Shown: positions 13,673 to 25,447 of the stretch, one piece after another
Position numbering within the stretch: the stretch's first letter is position 1
Layout of the letters: the number at the start of each line of letters is the position of its first letter
Source of the DNA: Nephrocerus scutellatus
Taxonomy: Eukaryota; Arthropoda; Insecta; Diptera; Pipunculidae
Reading direction: 5' to 3'
DNA: 64,000 bases
Assembly: GCA_947095585.1 (NCBI GenBank)
Contig: OX352766.1
Location: forward strand, 22,620,939 to 22,684,938
Program-made: the position numbers and the translations under genes
Notes under the pieces: model-generated
The model's database searches: none
What the model was told of the DNA's origin: nothing
The model's input: the letters and a program-made list of their open reading frames with translations, nothing else

Positions 13673-14758
13673 ATGAATAGGTTAACTCCAGAACAACGTT
13701 TTCAAATCGTGGAAATTTATTTTCAAAATCAGTGTTCAATTAAAAATGTTTATAGAGCACTTCGTGAATTTTATGGTGCACATAATCGTCCGTCAGAGAC
13801 CACCATAAAGAACGTAATTACCAAATTTCGGTCTACATTCACTCTTTTGGATGCCAAGCCACCGACAAGAATGAGAAGAGTTCGTACAGAAGAAAATATT
13901 GCTGTCGTTGAGGCCAGTGTCGAAGAAAACGACAATTTATCGATTCGTCGTCGTGCTCAGCAAATTGGACTTTGTCCATCGACTCTATGGAAAATTTTAC
14001 GTAAAGATTTGGGTTTGGTGCCATACAAAATTCAATTGGTGCAAGAATTAAAGCCACACGACCATCGTTTGCGCCGTGAATTCAGTGATTGGTCGTTAAA
14101 TCAATTGAACGAAGATCCATTTTTTTACCGTAAAATTCTCTTCAGTGATGAGGCGCATTTTTTGTTAAATGGATACGTCAACAAACAAAATTGTCGCATT
14201 TGGAGCAAAGATAATCCACACGCCGTTCAAGAATTACCAATGCATCCTGATAAATGTACTGTTTGGTGCGGTCTATGGGCTGGTGGGATCATCGGTCCAT
14301 ATTTCTTTAAAAATGAGGAAGGACGACGCGTTACCGTGAATGGAAATCGATACAGAACCATGTTAAATGAGTTTTTGTTGTCAAATCTTGAAGATATGGA
14401 TATGGATGAAATGTGGTTTCAACAAGATGGTGCCACTTGCCATACAGCACGTGAAACAATCGACTTATTGAAAGAAACTTTCAACGACAACATTATTTCG
14501 AGAAATGGTCCGGTGAATTGGCCTCCGCGTTCGTGCGATTTGACGCCACTCGATTACTTTTTGTGGGGATACGTGAAGTCATTGGTTTATGTGGATAAAC
14601 CTCAATCGATTGACGCTTTGGAAACCAATATTCAACGTGTCATTGCTGACATACGCCCTCAAATGCTTGAAAAAGTGCTGGAAAATTGGACCTCCAGAAT
14701 GAGATTTGTGAAAAATAGTCGTGGTAGCCATACGCCAGAAATTGTGTTTAAATGTTAA
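13673..14758 (+). CDS. Tc1/mariner-superfamily transposase, intact, 361 aa
   Basis: The enzyme would bind the element's terminal repeats, cut both DNA ends in the nucleus and insert at TA. I start it at the ATG at 13673 (MNRLTPEQRF). The frame is open upstream to a GTG at 13637, but no earlier ATG exists, the ATG has A at -3, and the small derivatives diverge just after this codon. Residues about 4-55 form an N-terminal helix-turn-helix of the DUF4817 type common in insect transposases. A second helix-turn-helix follows (about 85-115, including STLWKILRKDLGL). The DDE/D catalytic core has Asp159 (ILFSDEAHF), Asp252 (WFQQDGATCHTA) and Asp289 (PPRSCDLTPLDYFLW). I count 92 residues between the first two and 36 between the last two, against 34 in classical mariners. 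There are no stops or frameshifts and the length is normal for the family. Relatives are often annotated as Tc3-like transposase. Confidence 0.95.
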   Translation: MNRLTPEQRFQIVEIYFQNQCSIKNVYRALREFYGAHNRPSETTIKNVITKFRSTFTLLDAKPPTRMRRVRTEENIAVVEASVEENDNLSIRRRAQQIGLCPSTLWKILRKDLGLVPYKIQLVQELKPHDHRLRREFSDWSLNQLNEDPFFYRKILFSDEAHFLLNGYVNKQNCRIWSKDNPHAVQELPMHPDKCTVWCGLWAGGIIGPYFFKNEEGRRVTVNGNRYRTMLNEFLLSNLEDMDMDEMWFQQDGATCHTARETIDLLKETFNDNIISRNGPVNWPPRSCDLTPLDYFLWGYVKSLVYVDKPQSIDALETNIQRVIADIRPQMLEKVLENWTSRMRFVKNSRGSHTPEIVFKC

Positions 14759-14779
14759 ATGCCAAAAAATTATCTACCA

Positions 14780-14785
14780 AATAAA
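14780..14785 (+). promoter_or_regulatory. Candidate polyadenylation signal of the transposase gene
   Basis: AATAAA lies 22 bp after the stop codon, inside the element, and is followed by an A-run and then TTTTGGTCA. Its position fits 3'-end formation for the transposase mRNA, but the region is A-rich, so chance occurrence is possible. Confidence 0.5.
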
Positions 14786-14840
14786 AAAAAATTTTGGTCA
14801 TTTTATAATTTTATATGTGTTTTATTCAAAAAAAAAATCG

Positions 14841-14864
14841 GCAACCTCTTTAAAAAACACCCGT
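14841..14864 (-). repeat. Right terminal inverted repeat of the transposon
   Basis: Plus-strand sequence ends in AACCTCTTTAAAAAACACCC and GT. It is followed by TA and then TAACGCAC of the satellite. The small derivative at 2089-2399 ends in a near-identical sequence. Confidence 0.85.
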
Positions 14865-17760
14865 TATAACGCACTTATTTCGAAGTCCAATTGTGTCATC
14901 AAAGGACTGTTTTAAAATTAAACATTCATTCAAATTTTCATAAAATGAACTTACAAAATGCATATTATAGAGCTCGTAATTTCTTGACCTTCTCAATTGC
15001 AATATATAACGCACTTATTTCGAAGTCCAATTGTGTCATCAAAGGACTGTTTTAAAATTAAAAATTAAATTAAATTTGAAACTTGGAATCATTTCATAAA
15101 ATGAACTTACAAAATGCATATTATAGAGCTCGTAATTTCTTGACCTTCTCAATTGCAATATATAACGCACTTATTTCGAAGTTCAATTGTTTCATCAAAG
15201 GATTGTTTTAGAATTAAAAATTAAATTAAATTTGAAACTTGGAATCATTTCATAAAATTAACTTACAAAATGCATATTATAGAGCTCGTAATTTCTTGAC
15301 CTTCTCGACTGTAATACTGCACTTATTTCGAAGTCCAATTGTGTCATCAAAGGACTGTTTTAAAATTAAACATTCATTCAAATTTTCATAAAATGAACTT
15401 ACAAAATGCATATTATAGAGCTCGTAATTTCTTGACCTTCTCAATTGCAATATATAACGCACTTATTTCGAAGTCCAATTGTGTCATCAAAGGACTGTTT
15501 TAAAATTAAAAATTAAATTAAATTTGAAACTTGGAATCATTTCATAAAATGAACTTACAAAATGCATATTATAGAGCTCGTAATTTCTTGACCTTCTCAA
15601 TTGCAATATATAACGCAATTATTTCGAAGTCCAATTGTGTCATCAAAGGACTGTTTTAAAATTAAAAATTAAATTAAATTTGAGACTTGGAATCATTTCA
15701 TAAAATTAACTTACAAAATGCATATTATAGAGCTCGTAATTTCTTGACCTTCTCAATTGCAATATATAACGCCCTTATTTCGAAGTCCAATTGTGTCATC
15801 AAAGGACTGTTTTAAAATTAAACATTCATTCAAATTTTCATAAAATGAACTTACAAAATGCATATTATAGAGCTCGTAATTTCTTGACCTTCTCAATTGC
15901 AATATATAACGCACTTATTTCGAAGTCCAATTGTGTCATCAAAGGACTGTTTTAAAATTAAACATTCATTCAAATTTTCATAAAATGAACTTACAAAATG
16001 CATATTATAGAGCTCGTAATTTCTTGACCTTCTCAATTGCAATATATAACGCAATTATTTCGAAGTCCAATTGTGTCATCAAAGGACTGTTTTAAAATTA
16101 AAAATTAAATTAAATTTGAGACTTGGAATCATTTCATAAAATTAACTTACAAAATGCATATTATAGAGCTCGTAATTTCTTGACCTTCTCGACTGTAATA
16201 CTGCACTTATTTCGAAGTCAAATTGTGTCATCAAAGGACTGTTTTAAAATTAAACATTCATTCAAATTTTCATAAAATGAACTTACAAAATGCATATTAT
16301 AGAGCTCGTAATTTCTTGACCTTCTCAATTGCAATATATAACGCAATTATTTCGAAGTCCAATTGTGTCATCAAAGGACTGTTTTAAAATTAAAAATTAA
16401 ATTAAATTTGAGACTTGGAATCATTTCATAAAATTAACTTACAAAATGCATATTATAGAGCTCGTAATTTCTTGACCTTCTCAATTGCAATATATAACGC
16501 CCTTATTTCGAAGTCCAATTGTGTCATCAAAGGACTGTTTTAAAATTAAACATTCATTCAAATTTTCATAAAATGAACTTACAAAATGCATATTATAGAG
16601 CTCGTAATTTCTTGACCTTCTCAATTGCAATATATAACGCAATTATTTCGAAGTCCAATTGTGTCATCAAAGGACTGTTTTAAAATTAAAAATTAAATTA
16701 AATTTGAGACTTGGAATCATTTCATAAAATTAACTTACAAAATGCATATTATAGAGCTCGTAATTTCTTGACCTTCTCAATTGCAATATATAACGCCCTT
16801 ATTTCGAAGTCCAATTGTGTCATCAAAGGACTGTTTTAAAATTAAACATTCATTCAAATTTTCATAAAATGAACTTACAAAATCATATTATAGAGCTCGT
16901 AATTTCTTGACCTTCTCAATTGCAATATATAACGCACTTATTTCGAAGTCCAATTGTGTCATCAAAGGACTGTTTTAAAATTAAACATTCATTCAAATTT
17001 TCATAAAATGAACTTACAAAATGCATATTATAGAGCTCGTAATTTCTTGACCTTCTCAATTGCAATATATAACGCACTTATTTCGAAGTCCAATTGTGTC
17101 ATCAAAGGACTGTTTTAAAATTAAAAATTAAATTAAATTTGAAACTTGGAATCATTTCATAAAATTAACTTACAAAATGCATATTATAGAGCTCGTAATT
17201 TCTTGACCTTCTCGACTGTAATACTGCACTTATTTCGAAGTTCAATTGTGTCATCAAAGGACTGTTTTAAAATTAAACATTCATTCAAATTTTCATAAAA
17301 TGAACTTACAAAATGCATATTATAGAGCTCGTAATTTCTTGACCTTCTCAATTGCAATATATAACGCAATTATTTCGAAGTCCAATTGTGTCATCAAAGG
17401 ACTGTTTTAAAATTAAAAATTAAATTAAATTTGAGACTTGGAATCATTTCATAAAATTAACTTACAAAATGCATATTATAGAGCTCGTAATTTCTTGACC
17501 TTCTCAGTTGTAATATATAACTCACTTATTTCGAAGTTCAATTGTTTCATCAAAGGATTGTTTTAGAATTAAAAATTAAATTAAATTTGAAACTTGGAAT
17601 CATTTCATAAAATGAACTTACAAAATGCATATTATAGAGCTCGTAATTTCTTGACCTTCTCAACTGTAATATATAACGCACTTATTTCGAAGTCCAATTG
17701 TGTCATCAGAGGACTGTTTTAAAATTAAACATTCATTCAAATTTTCATAAAATGAACTTA
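14865..17760. repeat. Satellite array rich in 140-bp S and S/L hybrid monomers
   Basis: S monomers with AAACATTCATTC alternate with hybrids that have an S-type first half and an L-type second half. Many hybrids carry TTGAGACTTGGAATC, a local marker. A shortened boundary CGACTGTAATACTGCACTT replaces the usual ATATAACGCACTT at 15306, 16190 and 17213 and removes the TATATA site. Short open frames over these monomers on the minus strand are repeat translations, not genes. Confidence 0.94.
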
Positions 17761-20700
17761 CAAAATGCATATTATAGAGCTCGTAATTTCTTGACCTTCT
17801 CAGTTGTAATATATAACTCACTTATTTCGAAGTTCAATTGTTTCATCAAAGGATTGTTTTAGAATTAAAAATTCAATTAAATTTGAAACTTGGAATCATT
17901 TCATAAAATTAACTTACAAAATGCATATTTTAGAGCTCGTAATTTCTTGACCTTCTCAACTGTAATATATAACGCACTTATTTCGAAGTCCAATTGTGTC
18001 ATCAAAGGACTGTTTTAAAATTAAACATTCATTCAAATTTTCATAAAATGAACTTACAAAATGCATATTATAGAGCTCGTAATTTCTTGACCTTCTCAAT
18101 TGCAATATATAACGCAGTTATTTCGAAGTCCAATTGTGTCATCAAAGGACTGTTTTAAAATTAAAAATTAAATTAAATTTGAAACTTGGAATCATTTCAT
18201 AAAATTAACTTACAAAATGCATATTATAGAGCTCGTAATTTCTTGACCTTCTCAGTTGTAATATATAACTCACTTATTTCGAAGTTCAATTGTTTCATCA
18301 AAGGATTGTTTTAGAATTAAAAATTAAATTAAATTTGAAACTTGGAATGATTTCATAAAATTAACTTACAAAATGCATATTATAGAGCTCGTAATTTCTT
18401 GACCTTCTCAACTGTAATATATAACGCACTTATTTCGAAGTCCAATTGTGTCATCAAAGGACTGTTTTAAAATTAAACATTCATTCAAATTTTCATAAAA
18501 TGAACTTACAAAATGCATATTATAGAGCTCGTAATTTCTTGACCTTCTCAGTTGTAATATATAACTCACTTATTTCGAAGTTCAATTGTTTCATCAAAGG
18601 ATTGTTTTAGAATTAAAAATTAAATTAAATTTGAAACTTGGAATCATTTCATAAAATTAACTTACAAAATGCATATTTTAGAGCTCGTAATTTCTTGACT
18701 TTCTCAACTGTAATATATAACGCACTTATTTCGAAGTCCAATTGTGTCATCAAAGGACTGTTTTAAAATTAAACATTCATTCAAATTTTCATAAAATGAA
18801 CTTACAAAATGCATATTATAGAGCTCGTAATTTCTTGACCTTCTCAATTGCAATATATAACGCAGTTATTTCGAAGTCCAATTGTGTCATCAAAGGACTG
18901 TTTTAAAATTAAAAATTAAATTAAATTTGAAACTTGGAATCATTTCATAAAATTAACTTACAAAATGCATATTATAGAGCTCGTAATTTCTTGACCTTCT
19001 CAATTGCAATATATAACGCAGTTATTTCGAAGTCCAATTGTGTCATCAAAGGACTGTTTTAAAATTAAAAATTAAATTAAATTTGAAACTTGGAATCATT
19101 TCATAAAATTAACTTACAAAATGCATATTATAGAGCTCGTAATTTCTTGACCTTCTCAGTTGTAATATATAACTCACTTATTTCGAAGTTCAATTGTTTC
19201 ATCAAAGGATTGTTTTAGAATTAAAAATTAAATTAAATTTGAAACTTGGAATCATTTCATAAAATTAACTTACAAAATGCATATTTTAGAGCTCGTAATT
19301 TCTTGACCTTCTCAATTGCAATAAATAACGCACTTATTTCGAAGTTCAATTGTTTCACCAAAGAATTGTTTTAGAATTAAAAATTAAATTAAATTTGAAA
19401 CTTGGAATCATTTCATAAAATGAACTTACAAAATGCATATTATAGAGCTCGTAATTTCTTGACCTTCTCAATTGCAATATATAACGCACTTATTTCGAAG
19501 TTCAATTGTTTCATCAAAGGATTGTTTTAGAATTAAAAATTAAATTAAATTTGAAACTTGGAATCATTTCATAAAATTAACTTACAAAATGCATATTATA
19601 GAGCTCGTAATTTCTTGACCTTGTCAATTGCAATATACTTATTTCGAAGTTCAATTGTTTCATCAAAGGATTGTTTTAGAATTAAAAATTAAATTAAATT
19701 TGAAACTTGGAATCATTTCATAAAATGAACTTACAAAATGCATATTATAGAGCTCGTAATTTCTTGACCTTCTCAGTTGTAATATATAACTCACTTATTT
19801 CGAAGTTCAATTGTTTCATCAAAGGATTGTTTTAGAATTAAAAATTCAATTAAATTTGAAACTTGGAATCATTTCATAAAATTAACTTACAAAATGCATA
19901 TTTTAGAGCTCGTAATTTCTTGACCTTCTCAACTGTAATATATAACGCACTTATTTCGAAGTCCAATTGTGTCATCAAAGGACTGTTTTAAAATTAAACA
20001 TTCATTCAAATTTTCATAAAATGAACTTACAAAATGCATATTATAGAGCTCGTAATTTCTTGACCTTCTCAATTGCAATATATAACGCAGTTATTTCGAA
20101 GTCCAATTGTGTCATCAAAGGACTGTTTTAAAATTAAAAATTAAATTAAATTTGAAACTTGGAATCATTTCATAAAATTAACTTACAAAATGCATATTAT
20201 AGAGCTCGTAATTTCTTGACCTTCTCAGTTGTAATATATAACTCACTTATTTCGAAGTTCAATTGTTTCATCAAAGGATTGTTTTAGAATTAAAAATTAA
20301 ATTAAATTTGAAACTTGGAATGATTTCATAAAATTAACTTACAAAATGCATATTATAGAGCTCGTAATTTCTTGACCTTCTCAACTGTAATATATAACGC
20401 ACTTATTTCGAAGTCCAATTGTGTCATCAAAGGACTGTTTTAAAATTAAACATTCATTCAAATTTTCATAAAATGAACTTACAAAATGCATATTATAGAG
20501 CTCGTAATTTCTTGACCTTCTCAGTTGTAATATATAACTCACTTATTTCGAAGTTCAATTGTTTCATCAAAGGATTGTTTTAGAATTAAAAATTAAATTA
20601 AATTTGAAACTTGGAATCATTTCATAAAATTAACTTACAAAATGCATATTTTAGAGCTCGTAATTTCTTGACTTTCTCAACTGTAATATATAACGCACTT

Positions 20701-21706
20701 ATTTCGAAGTCCAATTGTGTCATCAAAGGACTGTTTTAAAATTAAACATTCATTCAAATTTTCATAAAATGAACTTACAAAATGCATATTATAGAGCTCG
20801 TAATTTCTTGACCTTCTCAATTGCAATATATAACGCAGTTATTTCGAAGTCCAATTGTGTCATCAAAGGACTGTTTTAAAATTAAAAATTAAATTAAATT
20901 TGAAACTTGGAATCATTTCATAAAATTAACTTACAAAATGCATATTATAGAGCTCGTAATTTCTTGACCTTCTCAATTGCAATATATAACGCAGTTATTT
21001 CGAAGTCCAATTGTGTCATCAAAGGACTGTTTTAAAATTAAAAATTAAATTAAATTTGAAACTTGGAATCATTTCATAAAATTAACTTACAAAATGCATA
21101 TTATAGAGCTCGTAATTTCTTGACCTTCTCAGTTGTAATATATAACTCACTTATTTCGAAGTTCAATTGTTTCATCAAAGGATTGTTTTAGAATTAAAAA
21201 TTCAATTAAATTTGAAACTTGGAATCATTTCATAAAATTAACTTACAAAATGCATATTTTAGAGCTCGTAATTTCTTGACCTTCTCAATTGCAATAAATA
21301 ACGCACTTATTTCGAAGTTCAATTGTTTCACCAAAGGATTGTTTTAGAATTAAAAATTAAATTAAATTTGAAACTTGGAATCATTTCATAAAATGAACTT
21401 ACAAAATGCATATTATAGAGCTCGTAATTTCTTGACCTTCTCAATTGCAATATATAACGCACTTATTTCGAAGTTCAATTGTTTCATCAAAGGATTGTTT
21501 TAGAATTAAAAATTAAATTAAATTTGAAACTTGGAATCATTTCATAAAATTAACTTACAAAATGCATATTATAGAGCTCGTAATTTCTTGACCTTGTCAA
21601 TTGCAATATACTTATTTCGAAGTTCAATTGTTTCATCAAAGGATTGTTTTAGAATTAAAAATTAAATTAAATTTGAAACTTGGAATCATTTCATAAAATG
21701 AACTTA
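17761..21706. repeat. Two tandem copies of a 1973-bp higher-order block
   Basis: Private variants recur at exactly 1973 bp. GCATATTTTA is at 17923/19896, 18671/20644 and 19279/21252. TGGAATGATTTC is at about 18346/20319. The shortened boundary TTGTCAATTGCAATATACTT is at 19621/21594. I place the copies at about 17761-19733 and 19734-21706. The few differences include AAAGAATTG against AAAGGATTG near 19370/21343. The duplication spans about 13 monomers and is in register. Confidence 0.93.
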
Positions 21707-23635
21707 CAAAATGCATATTATAGAGCTCGTAAATTCTTGACCTTCTCAATTGCAATATATAACGCACTTATTTCGAAGTTCAATTGTTTCATCAAAGGAT
21801 TGTTTTAGAATTAAAAATTAAATTAAATTTGAAACTTGGAATCATTTCATAAAATTAACTTACAAAATGCATATTATAGAGCTCGTAATTTCTTGACCTT
21901 CTCAATTGCAATATATAACGCACTTATTTCGAAGTTCAATTGTTTCACCAAAGGACTGTTTTAAAATTAAACATTCATTCAAATTTTCATAAAATGAACT
22001 TACAAAATGCATATTATAGAGCTCGTAATTTCTTGACCTTCTCAACTGTAATATATAACGCACTTATTTCGAAGTCCAATTGTGTCATCAAAGGACTGTT
22101 TTAAAATTAAACATTCATTCAAATTTTCATAAAATGAACTTACAAAATGCATATTATAGAGCTCGTAATTTCTTGACCTTCTCAATTGCAATATATAACG
22201 CACTTATTTCGAAGTTCAATTGTTTCACCAAAGGATTGTTTTAGAATTAAAAAATAAATTAAATTTGAAACTTGGAATCATTTCATAAAATGAACTTACA
22301 AAATGCATATTATAGACCTCGTAAATTCTTGACCTTCTCAATTGCAATATATAACGCACTTATTTCGAAGTCCAATTGTGTCATCAAAGGACTGTTTTAA
22401 AATTAAAAATTAAATTAAATTTGAAACTTGGAATCATTTCATAAAATGAACTTACAAAATGCATATTATAGAGCTCGTAAATTCTTGACCTTCTCAATTG
22501 CAATATATAACGCACTTATTTCGAAGTCCAATTGTGTCATCAAAGGACTGTTTTAAAATTAAAAATTAAATTAAATTTGAAACTTGGAATCATTTCATAA
22601 AATGAACTTACAAAATGCATATTATAAAGCTCGTAATTTCTTGACCTTCTCAATTGCAATATATAACGCACTTATTTCGAAGTTCAATTGTTTCACTAAA
22701 AGATTGTTTTAGAATTAAAAATTAAATTAAATTTGAAACTTGGAATCATTTCATAAAATTAACTTACAAAATGCATATTATAGAGCTCGTAATTTCTTTA
22801 CCTTCTCAGTTGTAATATATAACTCACTTATTTCGAAGTTCAATTGATTCATCAAAGGATTGTTTTAGAATTAAAAATTAAATTAAATTTGAAACTTGGA
22901 ATCATTTCATAAAATTAACTTACAAAATGCATATTATAGAGCTCGTAATTTCTTGACCTTCTCAATTGCAATATATAACGCAGTTATTTCGAAGTCCAAT
23001 TGTGTCATCAAAGGACTGTTTTAAAATTAAAAATTAAATTCAATTTGAAACTTGGAATCATTTCATAAAATGAACTTACAAAATGCATATTATAGAGCTC
23101 GTAATTTCTTGACCTTCTCAATTGCAATATATAACGCACTTATTTCGAAGTTCAATTGTTTCACCAAAGGATTGTTTTAGAATTAAAAATTAAATTAAAT
23201 TTGAAACTTGGAATCATTTCATAAAATGAACTTACAAAATGCATATTATAGAGCTCGTAATTTCTTGACCTTCTCAATTGCAATATATAACGCACTTATT
23301 TCGAAGTTCAATTGTTTCATCAAAGGATTGTTTTAGAATTAAAAATTAAATTAAATTTGAAACTTGGAATCATTTCATAAAATTAACTTACAAAATGCAT
23401 ATTATAGAGCTCGTAATTTCTTGACCTTCTCAATTGCAATATATAACGCACTTATTTCGAAGTTCAATTGTTTCATCAAAGGATTGTTTTAGAATTAAAA
23501 ATTAAATTAAATTTGAAACTTGGAATCATTTCATAAAATGAACTAACAAAATGCATATTATAGAGCTCGTAAATTCTTGACCTTCTCAATTGCAATATAT
23601 AACGCACTTATTTCGAAGTTCAATTGTTTCATCAA
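21707..23635. repeat. Satellite array, mixed monomers
   Basis: A mix of L, S and hybrid monomers. Several carry CTCGTAAATTCTTGACC in place of CTCGTAATTTCTTGACC (for example near 21727, 22319, 22478 and 23568), a variant largely confined to this stretch. No gene or insertion is visible. Confidence 0.93.
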
Positions 23636-25447
23636 AGGATTGTTTTAGAATTAAAAATTAAATTAAATTTGAAACTTGGAATCATTTCATAAAATTAACT
23701 TACAAAATGCATATTATAGAGCTCGTAATTTCTTGACCTTCTCAATTGCAATATATAACGCACTTATTTCAAAGTTCAATTGTTTCACCAAAGGATTGTG
23801 TTAGAATTAAAAATTAAATTAAATTTGAAACTTGGAATCATTTCATAAAATTAACTTACAAAATGCATATTATAGAGCTCGTAATTTCTTGACCTTCCCA
23901 GTTGTAATATATAACTCACTTATTTCGAAGTTCAATTGTTTCATCAAAGGATTGTTTTAGAATTAAAAATTAAATTAAATTTGAAACTTGGAATCATTTC
24001 ATAAAATTAACTTACAAAATGCATATTATAGAGCTCGTAATTTCTTGACCTTCTCAACTGTAATATATAACGCACTTATTTCGAAGTCCAATTGTGTCAT
24101 CAAAGGACTGTTTTAAAATTAAACATTCATTCAAATTTTCATAAAATGAACTTACAAAATGCATATTATAGAGCTCGTAATTTCTTGACCTTCTCAATTG
24201 CAATATATAACGCACTTATTTCGAAGTTCAATTGTTTCACCAAAGGACTGTTTTAGAATTAAAAAATAAATTAAATTTGAAACTTGGAATCATTTCATAA
24301 AATGAACTTACAAAATACATATTATAGAGCTCGTAATTTCTTGACCTTCTCAGTTGTAATATATAACTCACTTATTTCGAAGTTCAATTGTTTCATCAAA
24401 GGATTGTTTTAGAATTAAAAATTAAATTAAATTTGAAACTTGGAATCATTTCATAAAATTAACTTACAAAATGCATATTATAGAGCTCGTAATTTCTTGA
24501 CCTTCTCAACTGTAATATATAACGCACTTATTTCGAAGTCCAGGATTGTTTTAGAATTAAAAATTAAATTAAATTTGAAACTTGGAATCATTTCATAAAA
24601 TTAACTTACAAAATGCATATTATAGAGCTCGTAATTTCTTGACCTTCTCAATTGCAATATATAACGCACTTATTTCGAAGTTCAATTGTTTCACCAAAGG
24701 ATTGTTTTAGAATTAAAAATTAAATTAAATTTGAAACTTGGAATCATTTCATAAAATTAACTTACAAAATGCATATTATAGAGCTCGTAATTTCTTGACC
24801 TTCCCAGTTGTAATATATAACTCACTTATTTCGAAGTTCAATTGTTTCATCAAAGGATTGTTTTAGAATTAAAAATTAAATTAAATTTGAAACTTGGAAT
24901 CATTTCATAAAATTAACTTACAAAATGCATATTATAGAGCTCGTAATTTCTTGACCTTCTCAACTGTAATATATAACGCACTTATTTCGAAGTCCAATTG
25001 TGTCATCAAAGGACTGTTTTAAAATTAAACATTCATTCAAATTTTCATAAAATGAACTTACAAAATGCATATTATAGAGCTCGTAATTACTTGACCTTCT
25101 CAATTGCAATATATAACGCACTTATTTCGAAGTTCAATTGTTTCACCAAAGGACTGTTTTAGAATTAAAAAATAAATTAAATTTGAAACTTGGAATCATT
25201 TCATAAAATGAACTTACAAAATACATATTATAGAGCTCGTAATTTCTTGACCTTCTCAGTTGTAATATATAACTCACTTATTTCGAAGTTCAATTGTTTC
25301 ATCAAAGGATTGTTTTAGAATTAAAAATTAAATTAAATTTGAAACTTGGAATCATTTCATAAAATTTACTTACAAAATGCATATTATAGAGCTCGTAATT
25401 TCTTGACCTTTTCAACTGTAATATATAACGCAGTTATTTCGAAGTCC
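23636..25447. repeat. Two tandem copies of a 906-bp block with an out-of-register junction
   Basis: Markers recur 906 bp apart: CTTCCCAGTTG (TTCCCA at 23895 and 24801) and AAAATACATATT (ATACAT at 24315 and 25221). The midpoint at 24541/24542 is a monomer missing about 21 bp, where GAAGTCC runs directly into AGGATTGTTTTAG. In the second copy the corresponding end (25447) continues normally as GAAGTCCAATTG, so the short monomer is the duplication breakpoint itself. Confidence 0.92.

Larger units (their letters stand above)
13561..14864 (+). mobile_element. Full-length Tc1/mariner-superfamily DNA transposon (1304 bp)
   Basis: The element has imperfect terminal inverted repeats of about 24-25 bp: left AAGGGTGTTTTTTTCGGAGG, right (reverse complement) ACGGGTGTTTTTTAAAGAGG. 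It is flanked by TA on both sides (13559-13560 and 14865-14866), the dinucleotide duplicated by this superfamily. Removing the element and one TA restores GCAATATATAACGCAC, the normal monomer junction, so the empty site is known. Inside is one uninterrupted transposase frame. Intact ends, clean target duplication and an open frame suggest a young and possibly autonomous copy. It shares ends with the two small derivatives at 2089-2644. Confidence 0.95.

Noticed and set aside
13839..14057. Minus-strand 72-residue open frame inside the transposase
   Set aside because: It is antisense to the conserved transposase frame and has no recognisable features.
2089..14864. The derivatives at 2089 and the full element at 13561 as copies of one ancestral insertion
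   Set aside because: The target site is identical, but the monomers on both sides differ in type (L against S on the right, TTAAC against TGAAC on the left). Independent insertion at a preferred site is simpler, though the alternative is not excluded.
14721..14915. Plus-strand open frame running from the transposase end into satellite
   Set aside because: It overlaps the real C-terminus in another frame, then crosses the terminal repeat into the satellite; it is a chance frame.
15277..15462. 61-residue minus-strand open frame over satellite monomers, with a near-identical one at 17184-17369
   Set aside because: It is translation of tandem monomers that lost stops through the shortened CTGTAATACTGC boundary. 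There are no domains, it repeats with the satellite, and the same happens at 42852-43058.
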